Shown here: piece by piece, positions 1-6,559 of the stretch | Numbering within the stretch: position 1 is the stretch's first letter | How the letters are laid out: every line of letters starts with the position of its first letter | Assembly (NCBI GenBank): GCA_021796135.1 | Contig: JAJYOQ010000145.1 | Coordinates: forward strand, 1-9,043 | Direction of reading: 5' to 3' | Source of the DNA: Bacteroidota bacterium | GTDB taxonomy: Bacteria > Bacteroidota > Ignavibacteria > Ignavibacteriales > Ignavibacteriaceae | Length of the DNA: 9,043 nucleotides | The notes under the pieces: generated by a model | What the model was told of the DNA's origin: nothing | Databases searched by the model: none | What the model saw: only the letters and a program-made list of their open reading frames with translations | Made by a program: the position numbers and the translations under genes

Positions 1-4
1 AGTA

Positions 5-26
5 TATATTAATTTTAATTAATATA
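5..26. repeat. Short A/T-only inverted repeat
   Basis: TATATTAAT at 5-13 is the exact reverse complement of ATTAATATA at 18-26, with a 4-nt spacer. All pairs are A-T and no T-tract follows, so it is a poor intrinsic terminator. It could belong to the 3' end of a gene left of the window or be chance in AT-rich DNA. Confidence 0.3.
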
Positions 27-251
27 GTAAAATCGTCTAAACTAAAACAATATATATGCCAACCTTTAATTATTACATTTGATTTCAAGAAGTAAGAATG
101 TCAGTAAAATTTTGGCTCAACTTTTTCAATATTAAGATGTTTGGCTAATTTAGATTCTCACATAAGAGAAGATATATTTCAATATTAGTAGAAATGTATT
201 ATATAAAGAGTAATAAATAATTATTTAATCAATGGTTAAGTTTTAATTGAT

Positions 252-257
252 TATAAT
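252..257 (+). promoter_or_regulatory. Possible -10 box upstream of alr
   Basis: An exact TATAAT lies 44 bp before the alr start codon, which would give a leader of about 38 nt. The positions 16-18 bp upstream show no recognisable TTGACA-like or TTG element. The region is so AT-rich that TATAAT is expected by chance. This is a weak candidate only. Confidence 0.2.
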
Positions 258-301
258 TTCCATTAAAACTATATTTTTATTAACAATTTAACAAAATTCT
301 G

Positions 302-1423
302 ATGCGCTCTACTTTTGCAGAGATTAATTTATCTGATCTAAAAAATAATTATTTATCCATTCGCCGAAGAATCAACGGCAAAAAGGTGATGGCAGTGGTC
401 AAAGCTGATGCCTATGGTCATGGAGTTGATCAGGTTACTAGGTCATTGAATTCCTTGGGGAAAGATAAACCCGATTATTATGCAGTCGCCTTTCCTGAAG
501 AAGCAGTTGAACTTCGTGAATTGAAAGTTGATCAGCCAATTCTTGTCTTCGATCCTATCAATAACGAGCAGGCGGAATCAGTTTTGAAATATGATTTAAT
601 ACCTACTGTGTTTACTGAGCTTCATCTTAAAATTCTTTTGAAAGCTAAAAAAAGATTATCATTTGCCGATAAAATTAAAGTTCACATTAAAATTGATACT
701 GGAATGAATAGATTAGGCGTTGATATTCCAAATGCTATCGAGTTTATTAAAAAAGTTTCTTCATCAAAATATTTTATTATTGATGGTTTATATACTCACT
801 TTGCTACATCAGATGAAAAAAATAGTACTTTTGCTAATGATCAGCTTAAAAAGTTTAAAGATATTCTGCAATATCTTAATATGTCTAAAATTAATTATGG
901 ATTGGCCCATGCAGCCAATAGCGGTGCAATTTTAAATTTGGCTGAATCATATCTTGACATGGTAAGACCCGGAATTTTATTATACGGTTATTATCCTTCG
1001 ATGGAAATTCCAAAAACAATAAAATCCAATCCGGTTATGTCAATAATATCTATAGTTAGTAGCGTAAAAAGAATTTCGAAAGGGGAAACTGTAAGTTATG
1101 GAAGGAAATTTAAATCTTCTAAAATTACAAAAATTATTTCTGTCCCAATTGGCTATGCTGATGGTTTTAATCGTAATTTAAGTAATTTCGCAAGTGCTAT
1201 TATTAATGGTAAGGTGTATAGGCAGATTGGAACGGTAACTATGGATAGAATAATGTTTGATATAGGAAACTCAAATATTAACATTGGAGATAAAGTTACT
1301 ATTCTGGGCAAAGAAGGAAAATCTAAAATTGATGCCTGGGATTGGGCGCAAATTTTGAGGACTATACCTTATGAAATTATCTGTGGTATTAGTAAACGTG
1401 TACCAAGGACTTATGTAAAGTAA
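302..1423 (+). CDS. alr: Alanine racemase
   Basis: This PLP enzyme interconverts L- and D-alanine in the cytoplasm and supplies D-Ala for peptidoglycan. The 373-residue length is normal for the family. The N-terminal barrel carries the cofactor lysine K34 in VVKADAYGHG. R137 in the MNRLGV motif and R222 in VRPGILLYG match the conserved active-site and PLP-contacting arginines. The C-terminal domain carries the second catalytic base, Y266, in SYGRKF, followed by the PIGYADGF motif. The protein ends in the typical ISKRVPR segment. The usual C/A-M-D motif reads TMDRIMFD here, a mild variant. The protein stands alone and is not fused to MurF as in many Bacteroidia. No Shine-Dalgarno is visible before the ATG, but the start fits the family N-terminus (F/W-AEI-L). 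It is probably first in the operon, and the next gene starts directly after its stop codon. Confidence 0.96.
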   Translation: MRSTFAEINLSDLKNNYLSIRRRINGKKVMAVVKADAYGHGVDQVTRSLNSLGKDKPDYYAVAFPEEAVELRELKVDQPILVFDPINNEQAESVLKYDLIPTVFTELHLKILLKAKKRLSFADKIKVHIKIDTGMNRLGVDIPNAIEFIKKVSSSKYFIIDGLYTHFATSDEKNSTFANDQLKKFKDILQYLNMSKINYGLAHAANSGAILNLAESYLDMVRPGILLYGYYPSMEIPKTIKSNPVMSIISIVSSVKRISKGETVSYGRKFKSSKITKIISVPIGYADGFNRNLSNFASAIINGKVYRQIGTVTMDRIMFDIGNSNINIGDKVTILGKEGKSKIDAWDWAQILRTIPYEIICGISKRVPRTYVK

Positions 1424-2323
1424 ATGGAATTAACAAAACAATATATTATCCAATGTATCTCGGCTGCTTCAAATAACCTAAGACTAAGTACGCAAAAAAT
1501 TGAAATAGTCGCCCTTTTAAGAGAAACAATTGCTAAATCTGATAATCTTGAATCAGACTTTAAAAGTATGAAGAAAATTACAGAACTTTCGACTTTTGCA
1601 ATTAGGCTGAATGAAATTTATTCCTATCTTAATCAATCGCAGATTGACGTAATTAAACTTTCAGATAAATTTAAGGAACATAGCCAATTTTTAATAAAAG
1701 ATTTAAGCCATATGCTTGATATGGTTAATCCGATCACCTTTAAATCAGCTTTAGAAAAATTGAACTATAAACCTGAAGATGAAGTAACTATTAACCAGAA
1801 TGTGAATGCGCCCTCGCCAAATGGGAATGGAATTAGTATTGACTTATCAAGGCGCAAATCTGACGATTCAATTTTCGAAGAATCTGAAAATAAGAAATTA
1901 AAAGAAAAATTAATTCTGGAAGATGATAAAGATGACGATGACATTTTTTTTCAAAACTATGAATCTGAAATACTAAAATCAATTAAGCCGATTGATAGTC
2001 TCCTTAAACAAATCGGCAAAGCAGAACTTAATGATGAAGAACTTATATCTTTAGCAAAATTGATGAAATATAATGGTGATAATTCAGCGAAAAAAAATTT
2101 TGATATTATAGCAAATATGCATTGGATTGTTTCTAAAGCATTGCTCCTTCTAAAAAATCATGATTTGACCCAAAATAAAAACATAATTGAATCTATCAGA
2201 GCATGCCTTATAGTAATTGTCGCACTTGTCCGCGGTAAAGAAGTTGATATATCTAATTATCTAAATAAAGCTGAAGAGTTTGGGAGAGAAATACAATCTA
2301 TAAAAATTAAGGAAGATAGCTAA
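1424..2323 (+). CDS. Unrecognised helical protein with acidic linker
   Basis: I do not recognise this 299-residue protein. It looks soluble, with no signal peptide and no convincing membrane segment; the most hydrophobic run is only about ten residues, in ACLIVIVALV. Residues about 1-110 and 175-299 look mostly alpha-helical. Between them lies a polar, probably disordered linker rich in Asn, Pro and Ser (about 120-150) and a strongly acidic patch, EDDKDDDD, at 166-173. The two helical halves show a loosely similar helix-turn-helix pattern that may be a duplication. The ATG abuts the alr stop (TAAATG) and the stop overlaps the manC start by one base (TAATG), so it is embedded in the operon and likely translated by coupling. 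AAGGA at 1405-1409 is 14 nt from the ATG, too far for an ideal SD. Codon use resembles its neighbours. The gene is real by position and length, but its function is unknown. Confidence 0.85.
   Translation: MELTKQYIIQCISAASNNLRLSTQKIEIVALLRETIAKSDNLESDFKSMKKITELSTFAIRLNEIYSYLNQSQIDVIKLSDKFKEHSQFLIKDLSHMLDMVNPITFKSALEKLNYKPEDEVTINQNVNAPSPNGNGISIDLSRRKSDDSIFEESENKKLKEKLILEDDKDDDDIFFQNYESEILKSIKPIDSLLKQIGKAELNDEELISLAKLMKYNGDNSAKKNFDIIANMHWIVSKALLLLKNHDLTQNKNIIESIRACLIVIVALVRGKEVDISNYLNKAEEFGREIQSIKIKEDS
2309..2313 (+). promoter_or_regulatory. Ribosome binding site of manC
   Basis: AAGGA lies 9 nt before the ATG at 2323, inside the 3' end of the preceding gene. It supports this start despite the one-base overlap with the upstream stop codon. 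Confidence 0.6.
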
Positions 2324-3390
2324 TGGAAGTTTTTGCCGTAATTATGGCTGGTGGTGTCGGTTCTAGATTTTGGCCGAGGAGTAAAGAAAAAACTCCGAAA
2401 CAATTATTGAAGATTTTCGGTGAAAATACTATGATACAGGATACTGTCAATAGACTTAAAGATATAGTCAGAAAAGAAAATATTTTTATTGTAACTAATA
2501 AAATTCAAAGGGATGAAATATTAAATCAGTTAAAAGACATTCCTGCCGAAAATATTATTGAAGAGCCATTCGGGCGAAATACTGCGGCATGCATTGGGCT
2601 TGCATCAGTAATCATCAAAAATAAAGTAAAAGATGCTGTTACACTTGTACTTCCGGCAGATCATATTATTAAAGATAAAGAACTTTTTGATAAGACGATT
2701 ATGAAAGCGGCTGATTTCGCTTATTACTCTAAAGGTCTGGTTACTATTGGAATAAAACCGACAAGACCTGAAACCGGCTATGGGTATATCCAGATAAATG
2801 AAACGGAAATTTCCGAAAATATATCTAAGGTTTTAACTTTTGCAGAGAAGCCTAATTATGCTACTGCCGTTAGATTTTTGGAAAGTGGTGACTTTTACTG
2901 GAACAGCGGAATGTTTATCTGGCGTGTTGATGTTATATTAGAAGAAATAAAGTCATTTTTGCCTGACTTATATGAAGGGCTTGATAAAATAAGTAGTGAA
3001 ATCAATTCTTCTAAATATAATGAAACATTAACTAATGTCTACGGAATGCTTAGAAGCGTTTCAATTGATTATGGCATTATGGAAAAATCGAATAAAGTCT
3101 TTCTGACTAAAGGTGAATTCTCATGGAGCGATGTGGGGAGTTGGGAAGAGGTTTATCAATTATCTCAAAAAACCGACAATGGTAATGCAGTTAATGGGAA
3201 CGTCTTTTTAGATGCTACTTCAGACTCATTTATATATTCACCTGAAAAATTTACCGCAGCTATCGGGGTTGAGAATCTAATTATAATTAATACTAAAGAT
3301 GCATTACTTATTTGCAGAAGAGATAATAGCCAAGATGTCAAAAAAGTAGTTGACTATTTAAAGATCAATAAGCTAAATGAGCATCTCTGA
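2323..3390 (+). CDS. manC: Mannose-1-phosphate guanylyltransferase
   Basis: This enzyme makes GDP-mannose from mannose-1-phosphate and GTP, the precursor of mannose- and fucose-type sugars in surface glycans. The N-terminal nucleotidyltransferase fold begins with the signature MAGGVGSRFWPRS and then PKQ (about residues 8-27). It continues with LPADH (metal-binding D113), FAEKP (E175-K176-P177), YWNSGMF (192-198) and FSWSDVGSW (266-274), all characteristic of the family. At 355 residues it is the short single-function form. It lacks the cupin mannose-6-phosphate isomerase domain of the roughly 470-residue bifunctional enzymes, so mannose-6-phosphate must be made elsewhere. No phosphomannomutase or glycosyltransferase lies nearby. 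A clear AAGGA precedes the start. Related nucleotidyltransferases can have other sugar specificities, but the FWPRS and WNSGMF motifs favour GMP transfer. Confidence 0.92.
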   Translation: MEVFAVIMAGGVGSRFWPRSKEKTPKQLLKIFGENTMIQDTVNRLKDIVRKENIFIVTNKIQRDEILNQLKDIPAENIIEEPFGRNTAACIGLASVIIKNKVKDAVTLVLPADHIIKDKELFDKTIMKAADFAYYSKGLVTIGIKPTRPETGYGYIQINETEISENISKVLTFAEKPNYATAVRFLESGDFYWNSGMFIWRVDVILEEIKSFLPDLYEGLDKISSEINSSKYNETLTNVYGMLRSVSIDYGIMEKSNKVFLTKGEFSWSDVGSWEEVYQLSQKTDNGNAVNGNVFLDATSDSFIYSPEKFTAAIGVENLIIINTKDALLICRRDNSQDVKKVVDYLKINKLNEHL

Positions 3391-3429
3391 TATATCTGAT
3401 TAAATAAACCAATTATGTTATTATCGTAT

Positions 3430-3434
3430 AAGGA
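3430..3434 (+). promoter_or_regulatory. Ribosome binding site deciding a TTG start of pyrK
   Basis: AAGGA lies in the 50-bp manC-pyrK gap, 6 nt before the TTG at 3441 and 9 nt before a second TTG at 3444. No in-frame ATG is available nearby. It therefore supports a TTG start for pyrK but cannot decide between the two adjacent codons. I see no clear promoter or terminator in this gap. Confidence 0.6.
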
Positions 3435-3440
3435 ACTATT

Positions 3441-4205
3441 TTGTTGACTTCAAAATCATTTGTTGAAGAAATAATAAAAATTGAAAATAATATTCATCTG
3501 CTTAAAATTTATTCTCCACAAATTGCTTCTGCAATTAAGCCCGGTCAATTTTTAAACATAAAAGTATCTGATAACTTTTTCCCTTTACTCCGACGCCCAT
3601 TTAGCGTTTGTGATGTGGAAGAAAAATTTATATATATAATGTTTAATATTCTCGGAGAAGGGACTAAAATATTAGCACATAAGAAAATCGGCGAAGAATT
3701 GGATATCCTTGGACCGCTTGGACATGGATTCAAAATCGAAGGTAATTTTGATACTGCCATTATAGTTGCAGGAGGACTGGGAGCAGCTCCTTTCCCATAT
3801 TTTACAAAGGAAATCAGCGCACTGGGAAAAAATATTTATTCTTTTATTGGAGGAAAATCTGAATCGGATGTTATTACCTATGGAATGAACAATACATTTA
3901 TTTCTACGGATGACGGATCATTTGGATTTAAAGGGACAGTTATTGACTTGCTAAACAGAAATATTAAAACACTTAAAGAAAATAATATAAAAATATTCTC
4001 TTGCGGCCCTAACCCAATGTTGAGAGCTTTAAAAGAATTTTGTGTTAAAAATAATTTTGATTGTGAAGTCTCTACCGAAAGTGCAATGGCTTGCGGTTTT
4101 GGAATTTGTCAGGGCTGTCCGATTGAGTCAACTGCTGATAGTAATAAATATTTACTTGTTTGCAAAGATGGTCCGGTTTTTAATATTAAGGATATTTTAA
4201 TATGA
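3441..4205 (+). CDS. pyrK: Dihydroorotate dehydrogenase B, electron transfer subunit
   Basis: This iron-sulfur flavoprotein passes electrons from the PyrD FMN, through FAD and a [2Fe-2S] cluster, to NAD+ in pyrimidine synthesis. The N-terminal FAD-binding barrel shows RRPFS (51-55). The nucleotide-binding domain shows the glycine-rich AGGLGAAP. The C-terminal cluster site has four cysteines, C218, C223, C226 and C241 (C-x4-C-x2-C-x14-C), within a CGFGICQGCP context. All are typical of PyrK, and 254 residues is normal. The cluster ligands and the adjacent pyrD together make the assignment specific within the wider ferredoxin-reductase superfamily. Translation starts at TTG (3441, or 3444, one residue shorter). 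The gene overlaps pyrD by 4 bp (ATGA), which fits balanced production of the two subunits. Confidence 0.95.
   Translation: MLTSKSFVEEIIKIENNIHLLKIYSPQIASAIKPGQFLNIKVSDNFFPLLRRPFSVCDVEEKFIYIMFNILGEGTKILAHKKIGEELDILGPLGHGFKIEGNFDTAIIVAGGLGAAPFPYFTKEISALGKNIYSFIGGKSESDVITYGMNNTFISTDDGSFGFKGTVIDLLNRNIKTLKENNIKIFSCGPNPMLRALKEFCVKNNFDCEVSTESAMACGFGICQGCPIESTADSNKYLLVCKDGPVFNIKDILI
4188..4192 (+). promoter_or_regulatory. Ribosome binding site of pyrD
   Basis: AAGGA lies inside the end of pyrK, 9 nt before the pyrD ATG at 4202. Together with the ATGA overlap it fixes that start. Confidence 0.6.
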
Positions 4206-5122
4206 ACAATATCGACCTAAGTATTTCAATTGGTCAATTAAAACTTAGAAATCCCATATTATTAGCCTCGGGCACTGTTGGCTATGGCAATGAAATGTCT
4301 GAACATATCGATTTAAATAAAATCGGCGGTATTGTTACTAAATCACTTAGTCTAAAACCTCGTAAAGGAAATCCTCCTCAGCGTATAGTTGAAACTCCTG
4401 CGGGTATGCTTAATGCGATTGGGCTTGCTAATGTTGGTGTAGAAGTATTTCTAAAAGAAAAAATTCCTTTTCTCAAGCAATTTGATGTCCCGCTTATTTG
4501 TAATATCGCTGCAAGCTCGATAGAAGAATATATCGAATGCACTAAAATATTAACACAGGAAGATTCTATATCAGCATTTGAAATCAATGTCTCCTGCCCA
4601 AATGTAAAAGAAGGCGGTTTGCAATTCGGAAATGATATTAATTCCGTTGGGAAAATTACCGGAAAAGTAAAAGCAGTAACCAAAAAACCGGTTATAATAA
4701 AATTATCTCCGAATGTCTCTTATATTTCCGAATTTGCAAAGGTTGTAAAAGAAGAAGGCGGTGATGCTGTTTCGGCTATTAACACTCTTGTCGGGACATC
4801 TTTTAATATTTTTACTAGACGACCAAAAATTTACAATGTTACGGGTGGACTGTCTGGCCCTGCAATTAAACCTGTTGCATTGGCAAAAGTACTTGAAATA
4901 AGTCAAAAAGTAGATATTCCGATAATCGGAATTGGCGGCATTTCGAATTGGCAGGATGTTATAGAATTTATGATTGCGGGATCTTCTGCAATTCAACTTG
5001 GAACTGTAAATTTTGTTAATCCGTATGCTGCAATTCAAATTATTGATGGTTTAGAACAATATTGTCTTCAATACGGAATAAAAAATATTTCCCAAATAAC
5101 CGGATCATATATCCTGAAATGA
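4202..5122 (+). CDS. pyrD: Dihydroorotate dehydrogenase B, catalytic subunit
   Basis: This FMN enzyme oxidises dihydroorotate to orotate, the fourth step of UMP synthesis, and pairs with PyrK to use NAD+. It is a class 1B enzyme: the active-site base is a cysteine, C132, in the NVSCPNVKEGG motif, where membrane-bound class 2 enzymes have serine. Other family signatures are NPILLASGT near the N-terminus, TKSLSL, the substrate-contacting NAIGLAN, INTLVG, GGLSGPAIKP and the FMN phosphate-binding GIGGI followed by GSSAIQLGT. The 306-residue length is normal and no membrane anchor is present, so it should be cytoplasmic. It overlaps pyrK upstream and folC downstream by 4 bp each (ATGA). The class 1B assignment is supported independently by the neighbouring pyrK. 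Confidence 0.96.
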   Translation: MNNIDLSISIGQLKLRNPILLASGTVGYGNEMSEHIDLNKIGGIVTKSLSLKPRKGNPPQRIVETPAGMLNAIGLANVGVEVFLKEKIPFLKQFDVPLICNIAASSIEEYIECTKILTQEDSISAFEINVSCPNVKEGGLQFGNDINSVGKITGKVKAVTKKPVIIKLSPNVSYISEFAKVVKEEGGDAVSAINTLVGTSFNIFTRRPKIYNVTGGLSGPAIKPVALAKVLEISQKVDIPIIGIGGISNWQDVIEFMIAGSSAIQLGTVNFVNPYAAIQIIDGLEQYCLQYGIKNISQITGSYILK

Positions 5123-6375
5123 ATATTGAACAATCACTAAAAAAACTTTTTTCTCTCCATTCTTTCGGAATTAAGCTTGGGCTTGAAAATATCACGAAGT
5201 TTATGGATGAGCTAAGTAATCCCCAATTAAAATTAAAGACCTTTCATATTGCGGGTTCGAACGGAAAGGGGAGCACTTCTTCTTTTATAGCAAGTATGTT
5301 AATGGAGCTAGGATATTCTGTTGGGCTGTATACATCTCCGCATTTTGTCAGATTTAATGAAAGAATAAAGATTAATAATGTGCAAATTCCGGATTCTATT
5401 GTAGCGGAATTTATTTCTTCTAATGAAAAGTTTATTGATGATAACAAGTTAACTTTTTTTGAAGTGACTACTGCACTTGCTTTCCAATATTTTGCAGACC
5501 AAAAAGTGGATTATGCTGTAATCGAGACCGGTCTCGGAGGTCGTCTCGACGCTACTAATGTTGTCAAACCTGGAAATGTAGTTATAACTTCCATTAGTCT
5601 TGAACACACAAATATTCTCGGCAGTACAATTAAGGAAATTGCTTCCGAAAAAGCTGCAATAATTAAAAAGCATTCTCATGTCTTTACAGGCAAACTTCCT
5701 GCAGATGCATACAATGTAATTGAAAAAAAATGTAGCGAGACTGAAAGTTTTTTATTTAGAATTGAAGATTATGTAATTGAAAAGGGAGGTTATTTAGAAC
5801 TTTATACTGAAGAACTTGAAATTGATGATTTTAGGATGCCTCTTCTGGGCAAGTACCAAAAGTATAATGCTGCTCTAGCTGCTCTTTCAGTTTCTAAGAC
5901 TTTAGAAATTGATAATTTTAGAGCAATAGAGCATGGTATTAAAAATGTTATATCTAACACAGGAATTCAAGGCAGATATGAATTTTTCAGTAAAAAACCT
6001 GATATTATATTTGACTCTGCTCATAATCCCGAAAGTATTCATAATTTTATTGAAGAATTCAATAAGAATTCAGGTATATATAAAAGAAAGTTCCTTCTCT
6101 TTGGTGTTATGAAAGATAAAGCGGTCGATCAAATTTTACTTTTACTGAAAGATAGTTTTGATGAAATTCATATTACTGCAGTGGATAATGAACGTTCCTG
6201 CAAATTAGAGGATCTTCATAAAATTTCTGAAAATCTTTCTATAAATGTTATTGATGAAAAGAATCCTGCTGAATTCGTAGAAAATTTTAAGAAAAAAGAT
6301 GAGAATTTTTGTCTGGTCGTAGCAGGAAGTATGTACCTCCTTGGACAAATAAAATCTTTAGTCCAATATAAATAA
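5119..6375 (+). CDS. folC: Folylpolyglutamate synthase / dihydrofolate synthase
   Basis: This Mur-ligase-family enzyme adds glutamate to dihydropteroate and to reduced folates, using ATP. The P-loop is AGSNGKGST (G46-T53). It is followed by YTSPHFVRFNERI, the central ETGLGGRLDATN (136-147), a SLEHTNILG segment and, in the C-terminal domain, DSAHNP (299-304). The start chosen is the ATG at 5119, giving 418 residues. A frame extension to a TTG at 5062 is possible, but it would overlap pyrD by 61 bp and add 19 residues before the normal family N-terminus, while the ATG gives the same 4-bp ATGA junction used by pyrK-pyrD. No strong SD is seen, so coupling to pyrD is likely. It appears to end the operon, since a promoter follows within a few bases. 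Whether it performs one or both reactions cannot be read from the sequence. Confidence 0.94.
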   Translation: MNIEQSLKKLFSLHSFGIKLGLENITKFMDELSNPQLKLKTFHIAGSNGKGSTSSFIASMLMELGYSVGLYTSPHFVRFNERIKINNVQIPDSIVAEFISSNEKFIDDNKLTFFEVTTALAFQYFADQKVDYAVIETGLGGRLDATNVVKPGNVVITSISLEHTNILGSTIKEIASEKAAIIKKHSHVFTGKLPADAYNVIEKKCSETESFLFRIEDYVIEKGGYLELYTEELEIDDFRMPLLGKYQKYNAALAALSVSKTLEIDNFRAIEHGIKNVISNTGIQGRYEFFSKKPDIIFDSAHNPESIHNFIEEFNKNSGIYKRKFLLFGVMKDKAVDQILLLLKDSFDEIHITAVDNERSCKLEDLHKISENLSINVIDEKNPAEFVENFKKKDENFCLVVAGSMYLLGQIKSLVQYK

Positions 6376-6379
6376 GCTC

Positions 6380-6410
6380 TTGACATTCTTTTTTATTAAC
6401 GTTATGTTTG
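6380..6410 (+). promoter_or_regulatory. Promoter upstream of rho
   Basis: TTGACA (6380-6385) is followed after 17 bp by TATGTTTG (6403-6410). This reads as a perfect -35 hexamer with a 4/6 -10 (TATGTT). In the Bacteroidota scheme it reads as TTG, 20 bp, then an exact TAnnTTTG box. It begins 4 bp after the folC stop and is the best promoter in the window. Transcription would start near 6414-6418, leaving a leader of about 145 nt before rho. Confidence 0.65.
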
Positions 6411-6428
6411 GAACATACCTCTTGTTCC
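6410..6428 (+). promoter_or_regulatory. Operator-like inverted repeat at the rho transcription start
   Basis: GGAACA (6410-6415) and TGTTCC (6423-6428) are exact reverse complements separated by 7 nt, and they straddle the predicted start point. The dyad could be a repressor site, or a small hairpin at the 5' end of the rho leader. The three T residues after the second arm are too few for a good intrinsic terminator of the folC operon, though that role is not excluded. Confidence 0.4.
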
Positions 6429-6559
6429 TTTCAACAAAATAAAGTGTGAATTAGAAAATAATCCTCGTTTTGATTATACCGTATAAATCTTTAGTAAATA
6501 GTGTATTTAAAAATATCAAACCAAAAATAATCTCATCATAATATAATAGGACGACTAAA
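6429..6559 (+). promoter_or_regulatory. Rho leader region
   Basis: This untranslated stretch lies between the predicted start point and the rho ATG. It contains a TATAC-C-GTATA palindrome (6475-6485), a TAAATA/TATTTA hairpin with a 3-nt loop (6495-6509), and a long C-containing, G-poor tail (about 6505-6545) ahead of the SD. Autoregulation of rho through its leader is known in enterobacteria. Whether it happens here is inference, and no conserved riboswitch is recognisable. Confidence 0.35.
6548..6551 (+). promoter_or_regulatory. Ribosome binding site of rho
   Basis: AGGA lies 8 nt before the ATG at 6560 and 14 nt before a second in-frame ATG at 6566. The spacing favours the first, although the second gives the more familiar MDISELK N-terminus. 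Confidence 0.5.

Larger units (their letters stand above)
1..301. other. AT-rich intergenic region upstream of alr, no gene seen
   Basis: No convincing coding region is visible on either strand; the longest ATG frame I checked by eye on the + strand (98-148) is only 16 codons. The stretch contains an A/T-only inverted repeat (5-13 with 18-26), a small hairpin with TTCTC/GAGAA arms (155-159 with 166-170), an 11-bp direct repeat TTTCAATATTA (124-134 and 177-187), and an 8-bp inverted repeat (226-233 with 246-253). It probably holds the promoter of the alr operon. A TAnnTTTG match lies at 74-81 (no TTG at the right distance upstream) and a TATAAT at 252-257 (no good -35 partner), so I cannot decide on one. 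The end of the preceding gene is not in view. Confidence 0.6.

Noticed and set aside
74..81. TAnnTTTG match as the alr promoter
   Set aside because: No TTG lies about 17-23 bp upstream, and the box is 220 bp from the gene, so it is not supported as a promoter.
98..148. Small ATG frame of 16 codons in the region upstream of alr
   Set aside because: It has no Shine-Dalgarno, no recognisable product and is expected by chance in AT-rich DNA.
720..935. Alternative + frame inside alr
   Set aside because: It is a 71-codon out-of-frame reading inside a conserved racemase, with low-complexity Leu/Ile content and no SD.
4378..5038. Reverse-strand open frames opposite pyrD
   Set aside because: They lie wholly opposite a well-supported gene, show no family motifs, and arise as shadows of its codon pattern.
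5062..5118. Extension of folC to an upstream TTG start
   Set aside because: It would overlap pyrD by 61 bp and add 19 residues not typical of FolC, while the ATG at 5119 gives the standard ATGA junction.
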